DNA of 64,000 bases from an uncultured Bacteroidia bacterium. Its GTDB lineage: Bacteria > Bacteroidota > Bacteroidia > Bacteroidales > UBA932. Below are positions 1 through 7,791 of this stretch, in pieces. The stretch spans positions 21,539 through 85,538 of the forward strand of contig CACYWN010000012.1 in the NCBI GenBank assembly GCA_902778105.1, written 5' to 3'. The notes under the pieces are model-generated. The model was not told the origin of the DNA. It was given only the letters and a program-made list of their open reading frames with translations, and did not search any database. Numbering within the stretch: position 1 is the stretch's first letter; every line of letters starts with the position of its first letter. A program made the translations under genes and the position numbers.

Positions 1-1378
1 CGGCCTGGATGGCATAGGACTTCGTGACGCCCGGGTAGGCGGCGGCGAGGTCTTCCATGCCCTTGAGGCGCTTGATATAGGACTCGATCACCTCGCGGCG
101 GGCACCCGGACGGGCGCCGGAGATGGCGTCGCCCACCAGGACGATCGGGGCGTAGAGGGAGGTCATTTCAGTCTCCTCGTGGTGCGCGCCCACGGCGTTG
201 CAGATTTCGGGTTTCTCCTTGTACTGTTCGGCGAGCTTCATGCCCAGGATGGCGTGCGGCAGGTCCGGCTCTTCTTCGGAAACCTTTCCGATATCATGGA
301 GCAGGCCGGCGCGTTTGGCGATCTTCGGGTTCAGACCCAGTTCGGAGGCCATGATGGCGCAGATGTTGGCCACTTCCCGGGAGTGCTGCAGGAGGTTCTG
401 GCCGTAGGAGGAACGGTATTTCATCCGGCCGATCAGGCGGACAAGCTCCATCGACATCCCGTGGATGCCCAGGTCGATGCAGGTGCGCTTGCCCGTCTCC
501 AGGATCTCGTCTTCGAGCTGCTTCTGGACCTTGGCCACGACTTCTTCGATGCGGGCGGGATGGATGCGTCCGTCCACCACGAGCTGGTGCAGGGCAAGGC
601 GGGCGACTTCCCGGCGTACCGGGTCAAAAGCGGACAGCATGATGGCGTCCGGCGTGTCGTCCACGACGATTTCCACGCCCGTGGCAGCCTCCAGGGCCCG
701 GATGTTCCGGCCTTCCCGGCCGATGATGCGTCCCTTGATTTCGTCGTTGTCGATCGGGAAGGTCGTGACGGCGTTCTCGATGGCCGTTTCCGTCGCCGTG
801 CGCTGGATGGTGTTGATGACGATGCGCTTGGCTTCCTTCGCGGCGTTCAGGCGGGCTTCGTCGATGGTGTCGTTGATGTAGGCCTGGGCCTCGGTACGGG
901 CCTCCGCCTTCATGTTCTCCATCAGCTGGTTCTTGGCTTCCTGCGCGGTCATGCCGGCGATGGACTCGATCTGGCGGTTCGCCTGTTCGATGCGGCGGTC
1001 AAACTCCTCCTCCTTGCGCTTGAGGGCTTCCTGCTGTCCCTTGAGGGAGGACTTGATGTTCTCCACTTCCTTGTTCTTGCGGTCCAGTTCCCCCAGTTTC
1101 TGGTTGACGGTATTCTCCTTCTGCTTGACGCGGGATTCGGCTTCGCGGACCTGGGCGTTCTTGTTGTTGACGAATTCCTCATGCTCGGCCTTGAGGGAGA
1201 GGAACTTCTCTTTCGCCTGCAGGATCTTGTCATTCTTGATCTTCTCCGCCTCGATCTCGGCTTTCTCCAGGATCTCCTCCCGTTTTCCCCGGAGGATGGA
1301 CCTCCGGATGAGTATGTAGGCCGCCAGGGCCAGGACAGCCCCGGCAATCAATCCGATAAGTAAAGATACGATATTCAT
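1..1378 (-). CDS. rny: Ribonuclease Y (C-terminus cut by window edge)
   Basis: Membrane-anchored endoribonuclease that initiates mRNA decay. The frame runs off the left edge: 459 codons are present against roughly 510-520 for the family. In order one sees a hydrophobic anchor (about residues 4-24), a long charged coiled coil (about 30-190), a KH RNA-binding motif [12 protein letters not shown] (near residue 215), and an HD phosphohydrolase domain with HSREVA and LLHDIGK. The ATG at 1378 is chosen because the anchor starts directly after it. A strong terminator lies just upstream, so rny is probably transcribed separately from the zapA/6S-like unit, although I see no TAnnTTTG box before it. 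Family assignment is firm. Confidence 0.96.
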   Translation of the reverse strand, partial: MNIVSLLIGLIAGAVLALAAYILIRRSILRGKREEILEKAEIEAEKIKNDKILQAKEKFLSLKAEHEEFVNNKNAQVREAESRVKQKENTVNQKLGELDRKNKEVENIKSSLKGQQEALKRKEEEFDRRIEQANRQIESIAGMTAQEAKNQLMENMKAEARTEAQAYINDTIDEARLNAAKEAKRIVINTIQRTATETAIENAVTTFPIDNDEIKGRIIGREGRNIRALEAATGVEIVVDDTPDAIMLSAFDPVRREVARLALHQLVVDGRIHPARIEEVVAKVQKQLEDEILETGKRTCIDLGIHGMSMELVRLIGRMKYRSSYGQNLLQHSREVANICAIMASELGLNPKIAKRAGLLHDIGKVSEEEPDLPHAILGMKLAEQYKEKPEICNAVGAHHEETEMTSLYAPIVLVGDAISGARPGARREVIESYIKRLKGMEDLAAAYPGVTKSYAIQA

Positions 1379-1404
1379 AATATATTGTGTAATAATTTGT
1401 TTCA

Positions 1405-1438
1405 TAAAAAAGACAGGCCCCCATGCTGGAGACCTGTC
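1405..1438 (-). terminator. Intrinsic terminator after the 6S-like RNA
   Basis: On the minus strand GACAGG (1438-1433) pairs with CCTGTC (1417-1412). The stem extends inward to 11 bp including two G-U pairs, around an AGCAT loop, and is followed by six T residues (1411-1406). It separates the zapA/6S-like transcript from rny. Confidence 0.85.
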
Positions 1439-1625
1439 CTGGATAAAAAAACCGCCGCTATCCGTGTCAGAAAATCTTATTGGATAAGATTTGAGTTCCG
1501 ACCAGTTGCTGATATCCCACGTCCCGCCTTGCGGCGGAATCCCCGCATCGGGTCACCTGGGCCCGTCATCCCTGGTCTGAGTAAACTCGGTACGTTGTAC
1601 TACGTTGTTTTCAGCAGGGGATATG
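1439..1625 (-). ncRNA. ssrS: 6S-like RNA between zapA and rny
   Basis: The 257-bp gap between zapA and rny has no plausible gene but folds as a long, interrupted hairpin on the minus strand. Closing pairs are GAGTT (1588-1584) with AACTC (1497-1493) and GACCAG (1577-1572) with CTGGTC (1505-1500), separated by an asymmetric bulge. The apex is CCGCC-GCAA-GGCGG (1537-1524). A second hairpin (1492-1472, 9 bp) and then the terminator follow. A long rod with a bulge next to zapA is the usual 6S RNA situation in many bacteria. The call rests on position and fold, not on a covariance search. The 5' end is a guess. Confidence 0.55.
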
Positions 1626-1635
1626 TGCGGCGGCT

Positions 1636-1929
1636 CTATTGCTGTTTCCCTGTGCCCGTCAGATAGTTCGCCAAATCACTGCTGAGCTGTTCCGCCTCGG
1701 CCTTGCGGGCGTCGATGTCGCGTTGGAAGGAGATCCGGCAGGCGCATTCGTTCAGCGCCACCATGGACATCAGTTCGACGAGGGTTTTCCCGGGATTCTT
1801 CCGTGTGTATCCGTCCAGGCGCCGGTTGATGGCGTCGGCTGCCAGGCGGATGACCTCTTCCTGCTGCGGGGAGGAGGCGGTCAGGTTGAACGTCCGTTCG
1901 GCGATCTTGATGCTGATCTTCTGGTCCAT
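1636..1929 (-). CDS. zapA: Cell division protein ZapA
   Basis: Small (97 aa) FtsZ-ring-associated protein that cross-links FtsZ filaments. The N-terminal half has the ZapA beta-strand pattern (KISIKIAERTFNLTASSPQQ), followed by a helix with residues such as RLAADAINRRL. The second half is a continuous helix (LVELMSMVALNECACRISFQ onwards) that forms the dimeric coiled coil in the family. It lies 3 bp downstream of a small coiled-coil protein, matching the zapB-like/zapA pairing common in Bacteroidota, and upstream of the 6S-like RNA. Length is normal for the family. Confidence 0.9.
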   Translation of the reverse strand: MDQKISIKIAERTFNLTASSPQQEEVIRLAADAINRRLDGYTRKNPGKTLVELMSMVALNECACRISFQRDIDARKAEAEQLSSDLANYLTGTGKQQ

Positions 1930-1932
1930 ACG

Positions 1933-2205
1933 CTAGCTTTCCAGATAGGAGATGCACTTGTCTATCTCCCGTATCAGTTGATCCATCTTTTCTTTGGCGG
2001 CGCGGTGGTCGCCGCCGGCGGTAAAGGCTTCAGTCAGTTTCAGGGTCTCTATCGAGGACTCAAGGTCCATGATCTGTCTCCTGTAGGCCTCTCCGGTTTC
2101 CTTGCACGCCCGTAGCTCTTCGCGGAGACGTTCGTTCTCCACTTTCTCAGCCTCATAGCGTGCAATCAGCTTTTCGATATGTTTCCTGATATCCTCAAGC
2201 ATCGC
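1933..2205 (-). CDS. Small coiled-coil protein, ZapB-like partner of ZapA
   Basis: A 90-residue, almost entirely helical, charged protein with heptad character (for example EAEKVENERLREELRACKET). It has no signal peptide or membrane segment. It sits 3 bp upstream of zapA, the position of a small division-associated coiled-coil protein in related genomes, so a ZapB-like role at the Z-ring is inferred. I chose the ATG at 2205 over a TTG at 2229 because the TTG lies inside the TAAATTTG promoter box and could not be in the transcript. Similarity to true ZapB is by architecture only. Confidence 0.7.
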   Translation of the reverse strand, partial: AMLEDIRKHIEKLIARYEAEKVENERLREELRACKETGEAYRRQIMDLESSIETLKLTEAFTAGGDHRAAKEKMDQLIREIDKCISYLES

Positions 2206-2226
2206 CGGATCGGTGTCTATTTCGTG

Positions 2227-2234
2227 CAAATTTA
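2227..2234 (-). promoter_or_regulatory. -7 promoter box for the zapB-like/zapA unit
   Basis: TAAATTTG on the minus strand matches the Bacteroidota TAnnTTTG box. Transcription would start about 6-7 nt downstream, leaving a short leader before the ATG at 2205. No clear -33 TTG was found. Confidence 0.55.
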
Positions 2235-2299
2235 AAAAAAATCTTTTATTATCGGAATATTTTGCACGTTTTTTACCGCATTCTGGGAAGCGTTTTCCG

Positions 2300-3124
2300 C
2301 TACAGGCTGGCGATCATCTTCTTGAAAATGAAGGTCATCTTGTCGGCCGCCGCATTGGCTGCCGCCACGATGGCCTCGCCGTCGGTGATGTACTCCTCGT
2401 CGTCGGTCGCGTGGGCGACATCGGTGATGACGGACATGCCGAAAACGGGTATGGACGAATGGCGTGCCACGATCACTTCCGGGGTCGTGCTCATACCCAC
2501 GGCATCCGCGCCGATCTGGCGGAAATACCGGTATTCGGCGGGCGTCTCATAGCAAGGGCCCGTGACGGCGACATAGACGCCCTTCCGGAGGTCGATGCCC
2601 TCTTCCTCCGCGATTCCCTCCGCCATCCGGATCAGGGCCGGATCATACGGACGGGTCATGTCCGGGAAACGGGGGCCGAACTCTTCCAGGTTCGGGCCGA
2701 CGAGCGGGTTGGGAAGGAGGTTGATATGGTCGCGGATGATCATCAGGTCGCCGACGTGGAAGGAGAGGTTGGTTCCGCCGGCGGCATTGGAGACGAACAG
2801 GCGGCTGATGCCCACCTTGATCATCACGCGGATCGGGAGGACCACCTGGTCCATCCCGTAGCCTTCATAGTAGTGGATGCGCCCCTGCATGGCGATGACG
2901 GTCTTGCCGCCCAGGGTGCCGACGATGAAATTGCCCTTGTGGCCGATGGCCGTGGAGACGGGGAACCCCGGAATCTCGCCGTAGGGGACGACCAGGGGAT
3001 CCTGGATTTCGTCAGCCAGTTTTCCGAGTCCGCTGCCCAGGACGATGCCGATCTCCGGCTTCCGTCCTTCCAGCCGCTGCGACAGATAGTCGGCCGCGGC
3101 ATGAATCATTCCTAAAATATCCAT
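2300..3124 (-). CDS. punA: Purine nucleoside phosphorylase (copy 1)
   Basis: Trimeric-type purine nucleoside phosphorylase: cleaves purine (deoxy)nucleosides with phosphate in salvage, in the cytoplasm. Visible family motifs are the phosphate-binding GIVLGSGLG (near residue 26), HYYEGY, SNAAGG, and DAVGMSTTPEVIVARH near the C-terminus. Length (274 aa) is typical. It lies 3 bp downstream of a second, very similar gene in the same direction, so the pair is a tandem duplication expressed together. Differences from its twin in and after the base-binding loop (AVTGPCYETPAEYRYF, DVAHATDDEEY) suggest the two may differ in substrate preference; that is inference. Confidence 0.93.
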   Translation of the reverse strand: MDILGMIHAAADYLSQRLEGRKPEIGIVLGSGLGKLADEIQDPLVVPYGEIPGFPVSTAIGHKGNFIVGTLGGKTVIAMQGRIHYYEGYGMDQVVLPIRVMIKVGISRLFVSNAAGGTNLSFHVGDLMIIRDHINLLPNPLVGPNLEEFGPRFPDMTRPYDPALIRMAEGIAEEEGIDLRKGVYVAVTGPCYETPAEYRYFRQIGADAVGMSTTPEVIVARHSSIPVFGMSVITDVAHATDDEEYITDGEAIVAAANAAADKMTFIFKKMIASL

Positions 3125-3127
3125 AAT

Positions 3128-3955
3128 TTACAGTTTTTCAATCATTTCCCGGATCAGTCCTGACATCCGGCCGGCCGCTGCATCGGCGGCGGCCACGACG
3201 TCCTGTCCGTCGTTCACATAATCTTCCGCATAGTCGTCATGGGCTTCGTTGGTGATGACGGAGATGCCGAATACCGGGATTCCGGCATGGCGTGCGGCGA
3301 TGACTTCGGGGACGGTGCTCATCCCCACGGCGTCGCCGCCGATGAGCCGGTAGAACTTGTATTCGGCCGGGGTCTCATAGGACGGACCGGTATCGCCCAC
3401 GTACACGCCTTCCTGGAGGGTGATGCCCTGCTCCCCGGCGATCTGTCTTGCGAGTTTGATAAGGGAAGGGTCATAGGGCCGGGTCATGTCGGGGAACCGG
3501 GGACCCAGTTCCTCCAGGTTCGGCCCGATGAGCGGGTTGGGAAGGAGGTTGATATGCTCCTTGATGATCATCAGGTCGCCGACATGCAGGCGGAAACTCA
3601 CGCCGCCGGCGGCATTGGAGACGAACAGGGTCCGGATGCCGGCGTTTATCATCACGCGGATGGGGAGGACGACCATCTCCATCCCGTAGCCTTCGTAGAA
3701 ATGGATGCGTCCCTGCATCGCGATGACGGTCTTGCCGCCCAGGGTGCCAACGATGAAGTTCCCCTTGTGGCCGAGGGCCGTGGAAACGGGGAAGCCGGGA
3801 ATGTCCTTGTACGGTATGACGAGCGGGTTCCCGATCTGGTCGGCCAACTTTCCGAGTCCGCTGCCGAGAACGATGCCGACCTCCGGCTGGCGGCCGGCCA
3901 TCGCTTCCTTCACATAGTCCGCCGCACCGTGAATCTTTTCAATACGAGGATCCAT
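3128..3955 (-). CDS. punA: Purine nucleoside phosphorylase (copy 2)
   Basis: Second trimeric-type purine nucleoside phosphorylase (275 aa) with the same motifs: [21 protein letters not shown] and [16 protein letters not shown]. It is first in the transcript, 3 bp upstream of its paralogue. The two proteins are alike along their whole length with the same domain limits, which points to tandem duplication. The base-specificity region differs ([16 protein letters not shown] here; [11 protein letters not shown] near the C-terminus). No clear promoter box was found in front of it. Which copy handles which purine cannot be told from sequence alone. Confidence 0.93.
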   Translation of the reverse strand: MDPRIEKIHGAADYVKEAMAGRQPEVGIVLGSGLGKLADQIGNPLVIPYKDIPGFPVSTALGHKGNFIVGTLGGKTVIAMQGRIHFYEGYGMEMVVLPIRVMINAGIRTLFVSNAAGGVSFRLHVGDLMIIKEHINLLPNPLIGPNLEELGPRFPDMTRPYDPSLIKLARQIAGEQGITLQEGVYVGDTGPSYETPAEYKFYRLIGGDAVGMSTVPEVIAARHAGIPVFGISVITNEAHDDYAEDYVNDGQDVVAAADAAAGRMSGLIREMIEKL

Positions 3956-4011
3956 AATGGTTAGTTTAAGTGTTATTCAATGCGGACCGCCGAGGCGGTC
4001 GGGGAAGAGGC

Positions 4012-4039
4012 AAAAAAACCGGCAGCGCAAGCAGCCGGT
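4012..4039 (-). terminator. Terminator downstream of the DUF3276 gene
   Basis: On the minus strand ACCGGC (4039-4034) pairs with GCCGGT (4023-4018), with two further G-C pairs around a TTGC loop. Seven T residues (4018-4012) follow. It lies a few bases past the DUF3276 stop codon at 4046. Confidence 0.75.
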
Positions 4040-4045
4040 CGTCTG

Positions 4046-4387
4046 TCAGAACTCGTCAAAGGAGACGTTGTCGCGGGGTTCTTCCTTCAAAAGCCGGGTG
4101 CGGATGAAAGTGACGGCATCCTCGAGACCTTCGGCAAACTTCTCGAAATCCTCCTTGTAGAGGAAGATCTTGTGCTTGTCGTAGGTGAAGGTCCCGTCCC
4201 GCTCCTGGCGGCGCTTGCTTTCGGTAATGGTCAGATAGAAGTCGTTGTTGCCTTTTGTAGCCTTCACATCGAAGAAATAGGTACGCTTGCCGGCGCGGAC
4301 CGGCTTCGAGTAGACGTCTTCGGTGTTTCTCTCCTGGGCATTCGCCCTTTCAAAATCTTCACTGTACATGGCTTTGTGCTTTAGCAT
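4046..4387 (-). CDS. PUR-family nucleic acid-binding protein (DUF3276)
   Basis: A 113-aa protein of the DUF3276/PUR-alpha-like family found in Bacteroidota and spirochaetes. Visible family features are the beta-rich core KPVRAGKRTYFFDVKATKGN, the strand YLTITESKRRQERDGTFTYDKHKIFLYKED, and a final helix (FEKFAEGLEDAVTFI). PUR proteins bind single-stranded nucleic acids as dimers; the physiological target here is unknown. It is monocistronic: its own terminator lies downstream and the divergent nusB promoter upstream. A second ATG six codons in is an equally possible start. Confidence 0.85.
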   Translation of the reverse strand: MLKHKAMYSEDFERANAQERNTEDVYSKPVRAGKRTYFFDVKATKGNNDFYLTITESKRRQERDGTFTYDKHKIFLYKEDFEKFAEGLEDAVTFIRTRLLKEEPRDNVSFDEF

Positions 4388-4424
4388 TTCTTTTACAAAT
4401 GTAGGGAAATTATTTAAAAAACGC

Positions 4425-4432
4425 TAACTTTG
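4425..4432 (+). promoter_or_regulatory. -7 promoter box for nusB
   Basis: TAACTTTG matches TAnnTTTG and lies 19 nt before the ATG at 4452. This supports that ATG over the upstream TTG at 4443, which would fall almost at the transcript start. Confidence 0.65.
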
Positions 4433-4451
4433 TAGAAATAATTTGATACGT

Positions 4452-5417
4452 ATGCTCAATCGACGAATGCTGCGGATCAAGGCCTTCAAAATCCTCTATT
4501 CCTATGCTGAGAACCGGGATATGACCCTGAAGGAAGCCTTGTCCGCCCTGGATATCTCCTGCGAGGCGACCCGCGACCTTTACCTTCTGATGCTCTCCAT
4601 CGTGGGACCCCTCACCGCCGAGGCCGCCCGCCGGACGGAAGCCGCCCGCCTCAAGTTCAATCCCACCGAGGAGGAACTTCATCCCAATCTCAAGTTCGTC
4701 CGGAATGCCCTGGCTCCGCTGCTGGCGGACGATCCTGATTTCCAGAAACTGCTCGAACGGAAGAAACTTTCCTGGGAGCAGGAGGACGCTTTCATCCACC
4801 AGCTGTACGAGAATGTGAAATCCCGTCCGTACTATGCGGAATACATGGCCGTGCCGGAGGCCTCCCTCGCCCAGGACGTCGCCCTGTTCAAGCACATCTT
4901 CGAAGAGGAGTTCGAAGACGACGGGACGCTCGCCCAGATGCTGGAGGACCGTTCCATCTATTGGACCGACGACCTGGCCTATGCCCTGAACTGTGTCATC
5001 CGCAGCCTGGATGTCATCGCCAAGACAGGAAGATGGACCCTGCCCCCGCTCTACCAGAGCGACATGCTGGCTGCCGAAGGCCGGAAGGTCGACAGTGACC
5101 GCCAGTTCGTCCAGCGTCTCCTCCAGGTTTCCTTCGGGCGTTTCTCCGAGTACTATGAGAAGGTGGCCGGTTCCGTCGTCGGGTGGGACCGCGAACGCCT
5201 CTTCATCACGGACATCGTCCTGATCGCCATGGGCCTCGCCGAGGCGGAGAATTTCCCGGAGATCCCGGTCAAGGTGACCATCAACGAGTACGTGGAGATC
5301 TCCAAATTCTACTCCACGCCCAAGAGCCGCTCCTTCGTCAACGGCCTCCTGGACCGTCTGGTCAAGGAAAGTGCCGCCGAAGGCCGGATCGCCAAGGCCG
5401 GAAAAGGTTTGTTGTAA
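4452..5417 (+). CDS. nusB: Transcription antitermination factor NusB, long Bacteroidota form
   Basis: NusB binds boxA with S10 during rRNA transcription antitermination. The protein is 321 aa, about twice the proteobacterial length; in Bacteroidota a long N-terminal extension precedes the NusB fold. The C-terminal region (about residues 235-310) carries the NusB-like pattern DRERLFITDIVLIAMGLAEA, PVKVTINEYVEISKFYS and SFVNGLLDRL. The ATG at 4452 is preferred over TTG 4443 because of the TAACTTTG box. It is followed after 22 bp by yajC, a neighbourhood conserved in Bacteroidota. Confidence 0.92.
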   Translation: MLNRRMLRIKAFKILYSYAENRDMTLKEALSALDISCEATRDLYLLMLSIVGPLTAEAARRTEAARLKFNPTEEELHPNLKFVRNALAPLLADDPDFQKLLERKKLSWEQEDAFIHQLYENVKSRPYYAEYMAVPEASLAQDVALFKHIFEEEFEDDGTLAQMLEDRSIYWTDDLAYALNCVIRSLDVIAKTGRWTLPPLYQSDMLAAEGRKVDSDRQFVQRLLQVSFGRFSEYYEKVAGSVVGWDRERLFITDIVLIAMGLAEAENFPEIPVKVTINEYVEISKFYSTPKSRSFVNGLLDRLVKESAAEGRIAKAGKGLL

Positions 5418-5439
5418 CATAAAAAAATCGATTTATACC

Positions 5440-5760
5440 ATGAACACGCTTTTCATTCTCCTCGACGCCCAGCCGCAGCCGGCTCAGGGCAACCCCTGGT
5501 CGATGTGGATCATGCTGATCCTCGTCTTTGTCGTGATGTGGCTTTTCATGATCCGCCCGCAGCGCAAGCAGCAGAAGGAACTGGAAGCCTTCCAGAACTC
5601 CCTCAAGAAGGGTGACAAGGTCGTGATCGGCAACAGCGGCATTTTCGGCGAGGTGGTCGAGGTGGGCGACAAGACCGCCCTTGTCCGCGTGGACGGAGAT
5701 ACCAAGCTCCGCGTTTCCAAGCAGGCCCTCGTGAAGGATTATTCCGAGAGCCAGCAGTAA
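5440..5760 (+). CDS. yajC: Preprotein translocase accessory protein YajC
   Basis: Small (106 aa) single-span membrane protein that joins the SecDF-YajC complex. It has a hydrophobic segment WSMWIMLILVFVVMWLFMI (about residues 20-38), then the family signature IRPQRKQQKE and a cytoplasmic SH3-like tail with GDKVVIGNSGIFGEVVEVGD. The ATG at 5440 is chosen because upstream codons in this frame overlap nusB. It heads a tight run yajC-ybbR-coaE with 3-4 bp gaps. Confidence 0.95.
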   Translation: MNTLFILLDAQPQPAQGNPWSMWIMLILVFVVMWLFMIRPQRKQQKELEAFQNSLKKGDKVVIGNSGIFGEVVEVGDKTALVRVDGDTKLRVSKQALVKDYSESQQ

Positions 5761-5764
5761 TTCC

Positions 5765-6724
5765 GTGAAACGGAGGAAGTCCCGGCTGAACCTGCACGGG
5801 AGGGAGGGCCTTCTGATGGTTACCTCCCTCCTGCTTGCGATGGTGATCTGGTTGCTGAGCAATCTTTCGCGGGATTACTCGGGCGTGATCAGCGTACCCG
5901 TCGTCGCCGAGTGCAACATTCCGGGACACAGCAATGTATCTTCGAACCAGGCGATGGTCTCCGCCCGTTGCCGTGCTTCGGGTTTCCGCCTGCTGGGTGA
6001 AAGTTTACGGCAGGGGAAGCGTCCGGTCCAGGTGAGGATCTCCCGTTCCGACATCCGTCCGGGCGGGGGAGATCGCTATTACCTTTCCGGCAATGCGAAG
6101 AACTCCTACCTGGAACAGTTCTTCGGCGATGCCGTCGCAGTGGAAGCCTTCATCTCCGACACGCTTTCCTTCACCTTCCCGGCGGTGAACCATAAGAAAG
6201 TCCCTGTCCAGCTGGCCGGTGACGTCTCTTACCGCAGCCAGTACATGGCGTCCGGACCGATGCGCCTGTTTCCGGACTCGGTGACCGTCTATGGCGAGCC
6301 GGGGCGGCTGGACATCATCGACCACGTCTCCACGGCGCCCCTGCTGCTGGATGATGTCCACGAAAGCCAGCACGGACTGCTCCGGCTGCGTCCGGTCAAG
6401 GGAATCCGGTTCTCCGATGCGGAAGTCAGTTACGAACTTCCGGTCGCCCGGTATGTCGAGGTCCGCTCCACCCTTCCGGTCTCTGTCGACGGCGTTCCTG
6501 CCGGCCGCCAGCTGCAGGTTTTTCCCTCCCAGGCTACCGTCATCCTCCATTGTGTTTTCCCCGTCGGGCGGGATCCTTTCGAGTCTTTCCGCCTGTCCAT
6601 CGACTACAGGGATTTCGTATCTTCCCTGTCCGGCCGTTGCATACCGCGGGCGGACAAGCTTCCGCCCGGCGTCCTGGATTACCGGGTCGTTCCCGAGATC
6701 TTCGACTGTATCGAAACGGATTGA
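5765..6724 (+). CDS. YbbR/CdaR-like membrane-anchored protein
   Basis: 319 aa with one N-terminal membrane segment (LLMVTSLLLAMVIWLLSNL, about residues 16-34) followed by an extracytoplasmic region of YbbR-like beta repeats (for example FTFPAVNHKKVPVQLAGD and VEVRSTLPVSVDGVPAG). In Firmicutes YbbR (CdaR) regulates the diadenylate cyclase CdaA; no cyclase gene lies here, so the partner is unknown. The start is a GTG at 5765, 4 bp after the yajC stop, with no better ATG upstream. The yajC-ybbR-coaE order is common in Bacteroidota. Confidence 0.8.
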   Translation: MKRRKSRLNLHGREGLLMVTSLLLAMVIWLLSNLSRDYSGVISVPVVAECNIPGHSNVSSNQAMVSARCRASGFRLLGESLRQGKRPVQVRISRSDIRPGGGDRYYLSGNAKNSYLEQFFGDAVAVEAFISDTLSFTFPAVNHKKVPVQLAGDVSYRSQYMASGPMRLFPDSVTVYGEPGRLDIIDHVSTAPLLLDDVHESQHGLLRLRPVKGIRFSDAEVSYELPVARYVEVRSTLPVSVDGVPAGRQLQVFPSQATVILHCVFPVGRDPFESFRLSIDYRDFVSSLSGRCIPRADKLPPGVLDYRVVPEIFDCIETD

Positions 6725-6727
6725 CCC

Positions 6728-7336
6728 ATGAAGACCGTCATCCTCACCGGCGGAATGGGGAGCGGGAAATCCGCCGTCTGCCGCTATCTTTCCTCCCGGG
6801 GAGTCCCCGTCTATGACTCTGACGCGCGGACCAAGTCCCTCTATGACCGGGATCCTTCCCTGGTGCTGAAGATGGAACAGGTCCTGAAGGTCTCCCTCCG
6901 GGATGCGGAAGGACGCCTGGACCGCCGCCGCTTGGCCGGTGTCATCTTCCCGGATCCGGTTGCCAGGTCCCTGGTGGAATCGGTCGTCCATCCGGCCGTC
7001 CTGGAGGATTTCAAGCGCTGGAAACGCTGGCATCGTCCCCGGGGATGGACCTATGGCTCCGTCCCTTTCGTCGTCCTGGAATCGGCCATCATCCTTTCCT
7101 GTCCGGTATTTGACGGGGTGGGGGACAAGGTCGTGTTCGTCGATGCCCCGGAGGATGTCCGGGTCCTCAGGTCCGTCGAGCGGGACCATTCCGATCCTGC
7201 CGCCGCCCTCCGGAGGATCCGGCAGCAGTCTTTCGACCTTTCCCGCGTGGATGCCGTCATCCGGAACGCCGGTTCCCTGGAGGAGCTTTCCGCGGAGACC
7301 GACCGGGTATTTCTGAATTTATTCCTATATTTGTAA
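6728..7336 (+). CDS. coaE: Dephospho-CoA kinase
   Basis: Catalyses the last step of coenzyme A synthesis, phosphorylating the 3'-OH of dephospho-CoA. The P-loop GGMGSGKS is at residues 8-15, followed by the family pattern VPVYDSDARTKSLY and RRRLAGVIFPDP. A lid/CoA-binding region VVFVDAPEDVRVLRSVERD lies near residue 140. Length (202 aa) is normal. It is 3 bp downstream of the ybbR-like gene, in the same operon. A promoter for the next gene overlaps its 3' end. Confidence 0.95.
   Translation: MKTVILTGGMGSGKSAVCRYLSSRGVPVYDSDARTKSLYDRDPSLVLKMEQVLKVSLRDAEGRLDRRRLAGVIFPDPVARSLVESVVHPAVLEDFKRWKRWHRPRGWTYGSVPFVVLESAIILSCPVFDGVGDKVVFVDAPEDVRVLRSVERDHSDPAAALRRIRQQSFDLSRVDAVIRNAGSLEELSAETDRVFLNLFLYL
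7326..7333 (+). promoter_or_regulatory. -7 promoter box for the DUF5606-rimO-lipoprotein unit
   Basis: TATATTTG overlaps the last codons of coaE. The expected start point (about 7340) makes the ATG at 7360 a better start for the next gene than the ATG at 7342. Confidence 0.6.
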
Positions 7337-7359
7337 GTTAAATGACAATTGATACCAAG

Positions 7360-7788
7360 ATGAAAACCGATCTGACAAAAATCCTTTCCGTCCGCGGACA
7401 GCGCGGTCTTTTCAACTATATCGCCCAGTCCCGCAACGGTGCCATCGCTGCTTCCCTCCGGGACGGCAAGCGGACGAATTTCGCCGCAAACAGCGGCATT
7501 ACGACCCTGGCCGACATCTCCATCTACACGATGGAGGGTGAGGTGAAGCTCAAGGACGTGTTCCTGAAGATCCAGTCCGTGTTGGGCGACGCCGACGCCC
7601 CTGCGTCCAAGGCTGCCCCCGAGGAGCTGAAGGCCCTGTTCGAAAAGGCCCTGCCCGACTATGACGCCGACCGTTTCTATGTCTCCCACATGCGCAAGGT
7701 GGTCGACTGGTATAACGAGTTGAAGCAGTTCGCCTCCCTCGATTTTGTCGAGGAAGAGGCCGGAGAGGAGCCTGCACCCGAAGCTTAA
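7360..7788 (+). CDS. DUF5606 domain protein
   Basis: 142-aa cytoplasmic protein matching the DUF5606 pattern of Bacteroidota: an N-terminal MKTDLTKILSVRGQRGLFNY segment, an internal TTLADISIYTMEGEVKLKDV stretch, then a helical region with DADRFYVSHMRKVVDWYNEL and an acidic tail. No catalytic motif is visible and its function is not established. It has its own promoter box and is followed after 3 bp by rimO. An ATG at 7342 would add six residues but is nearly leaderless. Confidence 0.75.
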   Translation: MKTDLTKILSVRGQRGLFNYIAQSRNGAIAASLRDGKRTNFAANSGITTLADISIYTMEGEVKLKDVFLKIQSVLGDADAPASKAAPEELKALFEKALPDYDADRFYVSHMRKVVDWYNELKQFASLDFVEEEAGEEPAPEA

Positions 7789-7791
7789 GCG

